Positions 1-5,732 of a stretch of DNA of 7,619 bases are shown in pieces. Origin of the DNA: Syntrophaceae bacterium (GTDB lineage Bacteria; Desulfobacterota; Syntrophorhabdia; Syntrophorhabdales; WCHB1-27); the NCBI GenBank assembly GCA_003165115.1, contig PLSJ01000428.1, positions 1 to 7,619 on the forward strand, written 5' to 3'. Below the pieces are notes generated by a model. It was not told the origin of the DNA and did no database searches. It was given only the letters and a program-made list of their open reading frames with translations. The position numbers and the translations under genes were made by a program. Positions within the stretch are counted from its first letter, which is position 1; every line of letters starts with the position of its first letter.

Positions 1-61
1 ATAGTCCAAATGCGTTTGCCCTGGTTCATGCCGGGCGATCCTATCATCTTCCCTTGAATTA

Positions 62-70
62 TGCTATAAT
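62..70 (+). promoter_or_regulatory. Extended -10 promoter for the receiver/oxidoreductase/methyltransferase operon
   Basis: The sequence TGCTATAAT is a perfect extended -10 element (TGn followed by TATAAT at 65-70). No good -35 hexamer sits at 16-18 bp spacing; the bases around 41-48 are only weakly similar. Extended -10 promoters can work without one. Transcription would start near 77 and leave a leader of about 115 nt before the ATG at 192. This placement also argues against any upstream start for the receiver gene, because such a start would lie before or inside the promoter. I see no convincing gene or RNA in 1-191. Confidence 0.6.
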
Positions 71-191
71 CTATTCTTGCAGTTGGGCGTATCGTCCACG
101 ATCCCTGGAGCTTTTTGTTTCTTTGTCACGCGAAGTATTGGTCAAGCAACCGGATGTCCGCTGCCGGCATCCCCGAAAAGAGGGCGACATA

Positions 192-578
192 ATGATTTCC
201 CGACGACAACTGCATATATTAGTCCTGGAAGCCGACAAAGATGTGGTCGGCGTCACCACGTCGATGCTCCAGGAACTGGGTCACCAGGCACGAGGGGAAA
301 CGGAAAGCCTCGCGGCGCTGAAAGCATTCTCCGAAGCGCCCGACGAATTCGATCTCGCGATCCTTGATTCGGTTATGCCCGACGTGACGGGACTGGAGCT
401 TGCCGCGCGCTTTCGCCGAATACGGCGCGGCTTTCCCGTCCTGCTCTACGCGGATGGCAGCGACGTGTCTTCGGCCGAAAGAATAGAGGCCGCCGGTCTT
501 GGCCGGGTTGTCTTCAAACCGCTCACTTCCGAGGAACTGGGAAGCGCGATAAAAGAGCCCCTTCACCTCGGTGTGTGA
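192..578 (+). CDS. Stand-alone response-regulator receiver (REC) protein with atypical active site
   Basis: A 128-residue protein made almost wholly of one CheY-like receiver domain (about residues 8-122) with no output domain. The fold is readable: beta1 HILVLEAD, the phospho-acceptor strand LAILDSVMPD with D59 as likely acceptor, and the conserved lysine K109 in FKPL. Two usual features are altered. The acidic pair that binds magnesium reads E13-A14 instead of D-D, and the Thr/Ser after beta4 is replaced by alanine (A87 in LLYADG). Phosphorylation may therefore be weak or absent. The domain resembles receivers that sit at the C-terminus of PAS-type hybrid kinases. The ATG at 192 was chosen because a GAGGG Shine-Dalgarno sequence (180-184) lies 7 nt upstream; an in-frame TTG at 54 falls ahead of the promoter -10. 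The oxidoreductase gene starts 21 nt downstream, suggesting one transcript. Its partner kinase is unknown. Confidence 0.85.
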   Translation: MISRRQLHILVLEADKDVVGVTTSMLQELGHQARGETESLAALKAFSEAPDEFDLAILDSVMPDVTGLELAARFRRIRRGFPVLLYADGSDVSSAERIEAAGLGRVVFKPLTSEELGSAIKEPLHLGV

Positions 579-599
579 GCGAAAAAGCCGGACATATGA

Positions 600-1574
600 A
601 TGAGAACTGCGATTTTAGGCGCAGGGTTGACGGGGGCGTACCTTTATAGGCTGCTGTCGGGACAAGGCCGCCAGGTGGACGTCTTTGGTAGAGACCCCGG
701 TACGCGATGCGGCATAAGTCCGTGCGCATGGGGGACGTCCCGCGGTTTCGCGGAGCTTCTGAAAGAGGCGGGGATCGATGCATCGGTCTATTCACTCAGC
801 CATGCGGACCACGTCTGTATCGACGGACTGACGGTTGAAGCAGACCTCTTTACCTTCGACAAACAGAGACTCATCGAAGATATGCTGGCCGGCGCCAGGA
901 TAAACAGGTCGCAGCCCGAGGCCGGCTTGTACGAGAGGGTCGTCGACGCGACGGGTGTCGCGAGGGCGCTCCTGCCGCCGATCGTAGACGATTTCACCCT
1001 CCCCTGCGCACAGTTCAGGGTACGGACCGATGAGACGCTGGACAACCGCATTGAACTGGGGGGCATAGGTTATGCCTGGTGTTTTCCCCTCTCCAATCAC
1101 GACTACCATATCGGCTGCGGCAGTTCTTTCTCGGACCCCATCGAGAGGCTGAAGGCCCTCGACTGGATCGGGTCCAACGGGACACCGCGAAAGATAGTCT
1201 GCGGCTGCAAGGGAGAAATTCGCCTTGCCTCGCCCCATGCCTCCCTGCCGTTTGTCGTTCACAAGCAAGGGTACGAGGTCTGGGGGGTGGGCGAAGCGAT
1301 CGGCTGCGTGGCGCCCCTTGCCGGCGATGGGATTGTGCCGGGGTTGAAGAGCGCCCGGTTGCTTTTGGAATGGTGGGATGATCCGGACGGGTATACCCGC
1401 GCCGTGCTGCAGGAATTCGGCTGGATGAAGAAAGAGCGGGCGGTGGTCGACAAGCTGAGAAGACACGAAAAGCTCGGCCTCGACAGCGCGTGGGTGCTAA
1501 GAAACAATTCGAAAAGAATGGGAATGCAGGTGGGCTTGAGGGAGGCATCTATCCTGCTGCGCCACCTGGGCTGA
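600..1574 (+). CDS. FAD-dependent oxidoreductase, geranylgeranyl-reductase-like
   Basis: A 324-residue flavoprotein. The N-terminal dinucleotide-binding motif ILGAGLTGAYL (residues 5-15, GxGxxG) binds the ADP part of FAD. A cysteine-containing motif CGISPCAWG (37-45) follows, then the second FAD-contact motif VVDATG (114-119), a GYAWCFPL segment (157-164) like the Y-x-W-x-FP motif of geranylgeranyl reductases, and GDGIVPGL (242-249), the usual flavin-contact turn. Members of this family reduce double bonds of prenyl chains in archaeal lipids, chlorophyll or menaquinone; related enzymes do other chemistry. At 324 residues it is shorter than the roughly 390 of typical archaeal members. No transmembrane segment is evident. 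It follows the receiver gene by 21 nt and precedes a UbiE-like methyltransferase by 45 nt, which suggests a quinone- or isoprenoid-modifying pair; that is inference. No strong Shine-Dalgarno is visible before the ATG. The family call is fairly firm, the substrate is not. Confidence 0.8.
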   Translation: MRTAILGAGLTGAYLYRLLSGQGRQVDVFGRDPGTRCGISPCAWGTSRGFAELLKEAGIDASVYSLSHADHVCIDGLTVEADLFTFDKQRLIEDMLAGARINRSQPEAGLYERVVDATGVARALLPPIVDDFTLPCAQFRVRTDETLDNRIELGGIGYAWCFPLSNHDYHIGCGSSFSDPIERLKALDWIGSNGTPRKIVCGCKGEIRLASPHASLPFVVHKQGYEVWGVGEAIGCVAPLAGDGIVPGLKSARLLLEWWDDPDGYTRAVLQEFGWMKKERAVVDKLRRHEKLGLDSAWVLRNNSKRMGMQVGLREASILLRHLG

Positions 1575-1580
1575 ACGCAA

Positions 1581-1594
1581 CCGGATTAATCCGG
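1581..1594. repeat. Perfect 14-bp palindrome between oxidoreductase and methyltransferase genes
   Basis: CCGGATTAATCCGG is fully self-complementary and lies 7 nt after the oxidoreductase stop and 26 nt before the methyltransferase start. Its half CCGGATT is repeated directly at 1591-1597. It could be an operator or a DNA-modification site; it has no loop, so it is a poor RNA hairpin. No function can be assigned from sequence. Confidence 0.5.
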
Positions 1595-1619
1595 ATTCGA
1601 CGAGGGGGCCTGAAAGCGG

Positions 1620-2345
1620 ATGGACGGGCAAGGCCGGGCAGACATGGTTCGCCGTTTTTTTTCCGGCACGGGGAGTACATACGACCACATAGTCAACGTG
1701 ACGACCCTGGGGTTCGACGGCCGGTGGAAGGAAAAAATAGTCGAAAAGATCCCGGCCCGGTCGATGCGCATCATGGACCAGGCCTGCGGCACGGGCATCC
1801 TCACGCTTAAGATAGCCCGTAAGTACCCTCATGCCGAGGTGACGGGCGTCGATGTGACGGAAGAGTATCTGCGCATCGCGAAAGAGAGGGTGAAGGAATC
1901 GGGTTTGCGCAACGTGGAGCTGATCCTGGGCCGGGCAGAGGATATCGTCCCCCGAGGCGGCTGGGACTGCGTCACCTCATCGTATCTCGCCAAGTACGCC
2001 GATCTCGATCGCCTCGTTCTGAATATAGGAACGATGCTTCGTCCGGGAGGGGCCGTCATCATGCACGACTTTACCTATCCCCCCAACCGGACCTTCGCCC
2101 GCTTCTGGGGGCTTTATTTCATCCTGTTGCAGACCGCCGGCGCCCGGCGATATCCCGCCTGGAAGCCTGCCTTTGACGGTCTGCCCGGATTGATCCGGGA
2201 AACGGACTGGGTGGAGCGGCTCCAGAGGCTCCTGAAGGAGCAGAATTTCACCGGCCTTACCGTGGAACCTCTCACCTTTGGAACCTCCGCCATCATCGCG
2301 GCCGTCTTACCCGGCAATAGGGCCATAATTCAAGAGAGCCGGTAA
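1620..2345 (+). CDS. UbiE/MenG-like class I SAM-dependent methyltransferase
   Basis: A 241-residue class I methyltransferase. SAM-binding motif I is IMDQACGTGILTLKI (residues 51-65), followed by the acidic ribose-binding position in VTGVDVT (D78) and the post-II motif LRPGGAVIMHDF (140-151). The N-terminal segment around YDHIVNVTTLGFDGRWK (21-37) matches the start of UbiE/MenG proteins, which C-methylate demethylmenaquinol or a ubiquinone precursor, and the length suits the family. The C-terminal region (152-230) is only loosely like UbiE, so it may methylate a different prenylated or lipid substrate. The ATG at 1620 keeps the RADMVRRFF helix that usually starts the family; an internal ATG at 1644 is the alternative. 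It sits 45 nt after the reductase-like flavoprotein, probably in the same operon. A new promoter begins right after it. I leave the symbol blank because ubiE, menG and paralogues cannot be told apart here. Confidence 0.82.
   Translation: MDGQGRADMVRRFFSGTGSTYDHIVNVTTLGFDGRWKEKIVEKIPARSMRIMDQACGTGILTLKIARKYPHAEVTGVDVTEEYLRIAKERVKESGLRNVELILGRAEDIVPRGGWDCVTSSYLAKYADLDRLVLNIGTMLRPGGAVIMHDFTYPPNRTFARFWGLYFILLQTAGARRYPAWKPAFDGLPGLIRETDWVERLQRLLKEQNFTGLTVEPLTFGTSAIIAAVLPGNRAIIQESR
2185..2198. repeat. Near copy of the 14-bp palindrome inside the methyltransferase gene
   Basis: CCGGATTGATCCGG differs from the palindrome at 1581-1594 by one central base and lies about 600 bp downstream, within the coding sequence (codons for PGLIRE). 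It may be chance, since coding constraints explain its presence, but the match is 13 of 14. Confidence 0.3.
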
Positions 2346-2369
2346 CAGCGGCACTTCTGCGCGATTCCC

Positions 2370-2398
2370 TTGATTTTCACGGCGCCGGTTGGTATAAC
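2370..2398 (+). promoter_or_regulatory. Sigma70-type promoter for the PAS-LuxR regulator
   Basis: TTGATT (2370-2375) and TATAAC (2393-2398) are separated by 17 bp, the ideal spacing. They match the consensus hexamers at 4 of 6 and 5 of 6 positions. Transcription would start near 2405, giving a leader of about 30 nt before the ATG at 2435. The promoter lies just after the methyltransferase stop, so the regulator gene is probably its own transcription unit. I see no clear terminator between the methyltransferase and this promoter. Confidence 0.6.
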
Positions 2399-2434
2399 GA
2401 GCGTTGTTTTAATAAGGACAAGGGCCGGAAGAAA

Positions 2435-3742
2435 ATGAACGATGAGGATAAGACGAAAGAGCAGTTGCTGAACGAGCTTAGCGAACTGCGGAAGCGCGTC
2501 GCCGGTCCTGACGAATCCCGGAAGCGCGCGGGGTCCGAGAGCAGGTACCGGAACCTGTTCGAGACGTTGCCGGACGGTTTTTCTTCGGTGAACATGGACA
2601 AACGGATCATCGAGGCGAACGCCGCGCTGCAGGCTATGGTAGGGTATACGGAGGAGGACCTGAGGTGTCTCACCTATGAGGACCTGACCCCGGAAAAGTG
2701 GCATGCCCTGGAGGACGGCATAATTCGGGAGCAGGTGATGACACGGGGTTATTCCGACCTTTACGAGAAGGAATACGTGCGAAAGGACGGCACTATCTTG
2801 CCGGTGGAAGTCAGGGTCCACCTCCTGAGGGGTAAGGACGGCAAACCGGTGGAGATGTGGGGATTCGTCAGGGATATCACCCGGCGCAAGCAGACGGAAG
2901 AGACGCTCAAGGAAACGGAAGAGCGGTACCGCGCGCTCGTGCGGCTCTCCCCGATGGGAATTTTTGTCCACTCCAATGATGGAATCGAATTTGCCAATCC
3001 TGCTTACGCCCAAATGCTCGGCGCGGAAACGGCCGAAGAATTGTATGAAAAACCGCCACTGTATTTTGTCCACCCCGATTACGTGGATCACATAAGGGCG
3101 AAAAGGAGAAGTATCATCGTAGATAAACAAGCCGCCCTTTTGAGCACACACAAAATGGTCCGCCTGGACGGCCGTGCGATAGACGTCGAGGCGATGAGCT
3201 TTCCATTCAGGCACAAGGGACGTGCCGGAGTGATGGTCGTCGTGCAGGACGTTACCCAGCGTAAGCAGGCCGAAGAGGCGCTGAGGAGCAGAGAGTGGGA
3301 GCTGGAGGATAAGTCGGTCAATCTCGAGGAGGCCAATGCAGCCCTGAAGGTATTGCTGAGGCATAGAGACGAAGACAAGAAGACGCTCGAAACCAGGGTC
3401 CTGGAAAACGTCAGGCGGCTCGTATTTCCCTATATCGAAAAACTGAGGGGCAGGGACCTCACCGATAGCCAGGCGACCTGCCTGAACATAATCGAGTCGA
3501 ACCTTAACGAGGTGGTCTCGCCGTTCCTTCAGAAGATGACGGCCCTGTATGTCCATTTCACGCCCACCGAGGTTCAGGTCGCGGATCTCGTCAAGGACGG
3601 CAGGACGAGTAAAGAAATTGGCGAGTTCTTAAACGTAGGCAAGGGGACCGTTCATACCCACAGAAACAATATCAGAAAGAAGCTCGGTCTCAGTAATGAA
3701 AAAACTAATTTGCGCGCCTACCTCCTTTCGCTTCAGGAATAG
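2435..3742 (+). CDS. PAS-PAS-LuxR transcriptional regulator
   Basis: A 435-residue soluble protein with no membrane segment. A short N-terminal coiled coil (about 5-36) leads to PAS domain 1 (about 37-150, ending in the PAC-type sequence GFVRDITRRKQ) and PAS domain 2 (about 163-277, ending VVVQDVTQRKQ). A second coiled coil (about 278-325) and a helical segment (326-370) follow. The C-terminal LuxR/GerE helix-turn-helix (about 373-432) contains FTPTEVQVADLVKDGRTSKE and the recognition helix around VGKGTVHTHRNNIRKKLGL. It has no receiver and no kinase domain, so a signal bound by PAS probably acts directly on DNA binding. The segment between coiled coil and HTH resembles one seen in many Desulfobacterota PAS-LuxR proteins. 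The ligand and target genes are unknown. Candidate ribosome-binding sequences are AAGGG at 2420-2424 and GGAAG at 2427-2431, neither at ideal spacing. Confidence 0.88.
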   Translation: MNDEDKTKEQLLNELSELRKRVAGPDESRKRAGSESRYRNLFETLPDGFSSVNMDKRIIEANAALQAMVGYTEEDLRCLTYEDLTPEKWHALEDGIIREQVMTRGYSDLYEKEYVRKDGTILPVEVRVHLLRGKDGKPVEMWGFVRDITRRKQTEETLKETEERYRALVRLSPMGIFVHSNDGIEFANPAYAQMLGAETAEELYEKPPLYFVHPDYVDHIRAKRRSIIVDKQAALLSTHKMVRLDGRAIDVEAMSFPFRHKGRAGVMVVVQDVTQRKQAEEALRSREWELEDKSVNLEEANAALKVLLRHRDEDKKTLETRVLENVRRLVFPYIEKLRGRDLTDSQATCLNIIESNLNEVVSPFLQKMTALYVHFTPTEVQVADLVKDGRTSKEIGEFLNVGKGTVHTHRNNIRKKLGLSNEKTNLRAYLLSLQE

Positions 3743-3749
3743 CAAAAAA

Positions 3750-3800
3750 CGCCGAAGTACTAAAGGCTCAATCGGCGCCGGCCAAGGGCCGGCCTGTTTC
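3750..3800 (+). terminator. Tandem hairpins, possible terminator after the PAS-LuxR gene
   Basis: Two adjacent stems follow the regulator stop. The first pairs CGCCGA (3750-3755) with TCGGCG (3772-3777) around a 16-nt loop. The second pairs GCCGGCC (3777-3783) with GGCCGGC (3787-3793) around a 3-nt AAG loop. The second is a strong GC stem, but only a broken T run (TGTTT at 3795-3799) follows, so intrinsic termination is plausible rather than certain. The stems share one base, at 3777. Confidence 0.45.
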
Positions 3801-3869
3801 CGCTCGTCTTTACCCTACCGTAGAGAATACCTATACCCTATTTAGATAATAATTCACCCTTTATTTTCC

Positions 3870-3896
3870 TTAACTCCCGGCTATGATCGCCGATGA
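3870..3896 (+). promoter_or_regulatory. FliA (sigma28)-like promoter for the chemotaxis cluster
   Basis: TTAACTCC (3870-3877), an 11-bp spacer and GCCGATGA (3889-3896) closely follow the flagellar/chemotaxis sigma28 consensus TAAAGTTT-N11-GCCGATAA. The -10 half matches at 7 of 8 bases, the TAAA core at 3 of 4, and the spacing is exact. It stands before a chemotaxis gene set, the usual target of FliA. Transcription would start near 3902, downstream of the ATG at 3883, which supports the later start at 3961. The -35 half outside the core is weak. Confidence 0.45.
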
Positions 3897-3960
3897 ACAT
3901 AACATGTATGGCATCTCCGCAGCGACCAGTGGTGCTTTCGGCGTTCCCGCGAAAGAAGAC

Positions 3961-4842
3961 ATGAGCCAGGGCCTCGAAGATGTCGTCCGGGGGTACGCGC
4001 GTGAGCTCAGGTCGCTGAATGCGTCTACGGAACAGGATTTCCTCTCCCTGGGAGGATATCTGGGCGATGCCCTCTCCACCGTGGCGAACATTTCCACGTC
4101 GGCGGCGGCAGTCGTGGAATTGGTTGCAAGCGATGAAATTGCGAGCGGCATAGACAGGCTCCACATGTTGCTCGGGTCCGTGGACGACCATTTCCGGCAA
4201 TCAGACCTCGATCTGGAGCGCCGTGCCGGACCGCTGCGGCAGATGAGGGAGATGGCCGGCAGGACTCACGCACCCTTGTCCGTTTTTAAAAGGATCGTGA
4301 AACACCTCCATGTTCTGAGCGTTTCGACAAAGATAGAAAACGGCCGTATGGCCGATGACGGCAAGAGTTTTGACCTGCTTGCGGAAAGCGTGGAGCAGCT
4401 TTCAACGATGATCGCGTTAAAGTCGGGGAAGATCGTCGAAGGCCTGGCTTCTTTATGCGCGTCGATAGAAGAGACCCTTTTGAAGATGGTCACCGGCAAG
4501 GAATCGACGCGGGAACGGGCGCAGGAGATAGTGAACAGCCTCATTACGGGCCTTTCGGTGCTCGTGGACAAACGTTTCTCATCATCGGCGGCCGCATCCA
4601 GGGTGGCCCGGCATTCGGAAGAGGTGTCGGCAAGCATATCGGAGGTCGTTTCATCCCTTCAGTTCCACGACATCACCCGTCAGCAGATCGAACACGTGGC
4701 GGACATGCTCGACCACGCGGCGGCCGAAGGGTCGCGTGGCGCCGGTGACTCGGCCATTATGGAGTTCCTGGGAGATATCGGTGAGGGGACGTGGGCCGGC
4801 CGCGAAAGCGAAAGAATGCCGGGACCCCCTTTAGGACTTTGA
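3961..4842 (+). CDS. Soluble methyl-accepting-chemotaxis-like signalling protein
   Basis: A 293-residue, mostly helical protein without signal peptide or membrane segment. Residues 108-149 echo the hairpin tip of chemoreceptors: IENGRMADDGKSFDLLAESV lines up with the usual IEAARAGE-GRGFAVVA-EV, but the preceding QTNLLALNA tip is replaced by HLHVLSVST. The C-terminal part has SSLQFHDITRQQIEHVADML (231-250), a motif shared with soluble chemotaxis proteins and CheZ-like helices. A cytoplasmic adaptor or decoy receptor acting on CheA/CheY is plausible, but the role is unknown. The frame is open from an ATG at 3883 (319 residues). I prefer 3961 because 3883 has no Shine-Dalgarno, codons 3883-3960 lack the strong G/C third-base bias of the rest, and a FliA-like promoter overlaps 3883. 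A purine-rich GAAAGAAG precedes 3961. The STAS gene starts 16 nt after the stop, indicating an operon. Confidence 0.72.
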   Translation: MSQGLEDVVRGYARELRSLNASTEQDFLSLGGYLGDALSTVANISTSAAAVVELVASDEIASGIDRLHMLLGSVDDHFRQSDLDLERRAGPLRQMREMAGRTHAPLSVFKRIVKHLHVLSVSTKIENGRMADDGKSFDLLAESVEQLSTMIALKSGKIVEGLASLCASIEETLLKMVTGKESTRERAQEIVNSLITGLSVLVDKRFSSSAAASRVARHSEEVSASISEVVSSLQFHDITRQQIEHVADMLDHAAAEGSRGAGDSAIMEFLGDIGEGTWAGRESERMPGPPLGL

Positions 4843-4857
4843 CCGGGGAGGAAAAAG

Positions 4858-5223
4858 ATGAAGGTCGAAAAGCTGGCGGGAGACATCGAAGGCGGCGTGA
4901 CACTCAGGCTGTCGGGGGATTCGGGCCTATCCTGCGCAGGGGAGCTGCGAGCGGCACTGGCCGATGCCCTCGCCACGGCGCGGGTGCTTGCGGTGGAGGC
5001 GGGTGCGGTGACCGATGCCGACGTCTCCACGGTTCAGCTCTTGTGCGCGGCCCATAAGACGGCGGTCAAGCTGGGGAAGGGCATCGAGCTTCTCGGCGTT
5101 TCAGAGGCGGTCGGCCGGGTGGTGAGAGACGCCGGTTTTCTCCGCCGCGAAGGGTGTATGCAGGGCATTGAACGGAACTGCCTATGGCTGGGAGGAGGGA
5201 GAGAATGGGCAAATGGATTATGA
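4858..5223 (+). CDS. STAS-domain protein of the chemotaxis cluster
   Basis: A 121-residue protein consisting of one STAS domain, the fold of anti-sigma-factor antagonists. The conserved loop before helix 1 reads VTDADVSTVQLLCAA (51-65), where S57 or T58 sits where antagonists such as SpoIIAA are phosphorylated. The strand and helix GIELLGVSEAVGRVVRDAGF (75-94) are typical. A tail with GCMQGIERNCLWLGG (99-113) holds two cysteines (C100, C108) and an NCLWLGG sequence that recurs in STAS proteins near chemotaxis genes. Such proteins often sit beside cheY in Desulfobacterota che operons, where their role is poorly known. A good GGGGAGG ribosome-binding site lies 6 nt before the ATG. The end of the gene overlaps the start of cheY by 19 nt, so translation is probably coupled. 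No kinase or phosphatase partner is encoded in the window. Confidence 0.85.
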   Translation: MKVEKLAGDIEGGVTLRLSGDSGLSCAGELRAALADALATARVLAVEAGAVTDADVSTVQLLCAAHKTAVKLGKGIELLGVSEAVGRVVRDAGFLRREGCMQGIERNCLWLGGGREWANGL

Positions 5224-5570
5224 CAGTCGACGATTCATCGAGCGTGCGGCAGATGGTCAGTCTCACCCTGAAGCACGAGGGCTACGAGGTGATCGAGGCC
5301 GCGGACGGCAAAGACGCTATTTCAAAGCTCGGTCATATGGGGGTGAACATGGTTATCACCGACCTGAATATGCCCAACTTGGACGGAATAGAGCTCATCA
5401 AATGGCTGCGGTCACAGGCGAGCTATAAGTTCATCCCCATCATAATGCTTACCACCGAATCCCGGGAGTCGAGGAAGCAGGAGGGGCAGAGCGCCAGCGC
5501 CACGGGTTGGATAATCAAGCCGTTCAGGCAGGAAGAGCTTCTCGGCGCAGTGAGGAAGGTGTTGGGATGA
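5205..5570 (+). CDS. cheY: CheY-type chemotaxis response regulator
   Basis: A 121-residue single receiver domain with all catalytic residues in place: acidic pair D9-D10 (TVDDSS), phospho-acceptor D53 (VITDLNMPNLDG), T84 (IIMLTTES) and K105 (WIIKPF). It should take phosphate from a CheA kinase and act on the flagellar motor or another output. The sequence DDSSSVRQMVSLTLK (9-23) and the ATGWIIKPF element are typical of CheYs placed beside STAS and CheA genes. The start at 5205 has a strong GGAGGAGGGA site just upstream that lies within the STAS coding end; an in-frame ATG at 5184 would precede that site and one at 5220 would trim the first strand. The gene overlaps the STAS gene by 19 nt. Its stop overlaps an ATG (ATGA) that opens the CheA-like remnant. 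It contrasts with the degenerate receiver at 192-578. Confidence 0.92.
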   Translation: MGKWIMTVDDSSSVRQMVSLTLKHEGYEVIEAADGKDAISKLGHMGVNMVITDLNMPNLDGIELIKWLRSQASYKFIPIIMLTTESRESRKQEGQSASATGWIIKPFRQEELLGAVRKVLG

Positions 5571-5731
5571 CAGGACAGGGCGGGGCACTCACGGCGGTTT
5601 TTAAAGACGAGGCGTACAAGCTGCCCGATGATCCGTAGGCGGCCGTCCGGGCCGTTGGAGGCATGGTCCCGGATGCACCGAAACCAGCATCGAGGCAAAA
5701 GGAAGACTCGCAAAGAGACAGGGAGGTCAAC
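5567..5731 (+). pseudogene. Possible remnant of a CheA/HPt N-terminus (23-codon ORF plus decayed tail)
   Basis: An ATG overlapping the cheY stop (ATGA) opens a 23-residue frame, MTGQGGALTAVFKDEAYKLP and three more residues, ending in TAG at 5636-5638. The part AVFKDEAYKL resembles the first helix of HPt domains in CheA-type kinases (FKEEAYELL...). If the TAG is read through, the same frame continues AAVRAVGGMVPDAP, which can be aligned with the rest of that helix and the following loop (LEAALLALE..PDD). Several leucine positions read proline or arginine, one base from leucine codons. After about 5680 no family resemblance remains, and the frame runs out before the chemoreceptor start at 5733. 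cheA commonly follows STAS-cheY, so a deleted and decayed cheA is a reasonable reading. Alternatives are a small coupled leader ORF or plain intergenic sequence. The similarity is short and judged by eye. Confidence 0.38.
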
Positions 5732-5732
5732 G

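Noticed and set aside
54..191. TTG-initiated upstream extension of the receiver gene
   Set aside because: It would start before the extended -10 promoter, and its residues show no receiver features. The ATG at 192 has a proper ribosome-binding site.
2330..3556. Long antisense open frame of 408 codons opposite the PAS-LuxR gene
   Set aside because: The + strand encodes a clear two-PAS/HTH protein over the same bases. The antisense product has no recognisable motif and is the kind of shadow that GC-rich codon bias creates.
3743..3882. Possible cyclic-di-GMP riboswitch in the gap before the chemotaxis genes
   Set aside because: The hairpins lack the conserved GEMM core sequences and tetraloop/receptor, so no known riboswitch class can be supported.
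5602..5631. Second FliA-like promoter upstream of the chemoreceptor (TAAA followed by CCCGATGA)
   Set aside because: The spacing is 3 bp too long for sigma28 and the -10 half matches only 6 of 8, so it is probably chance.
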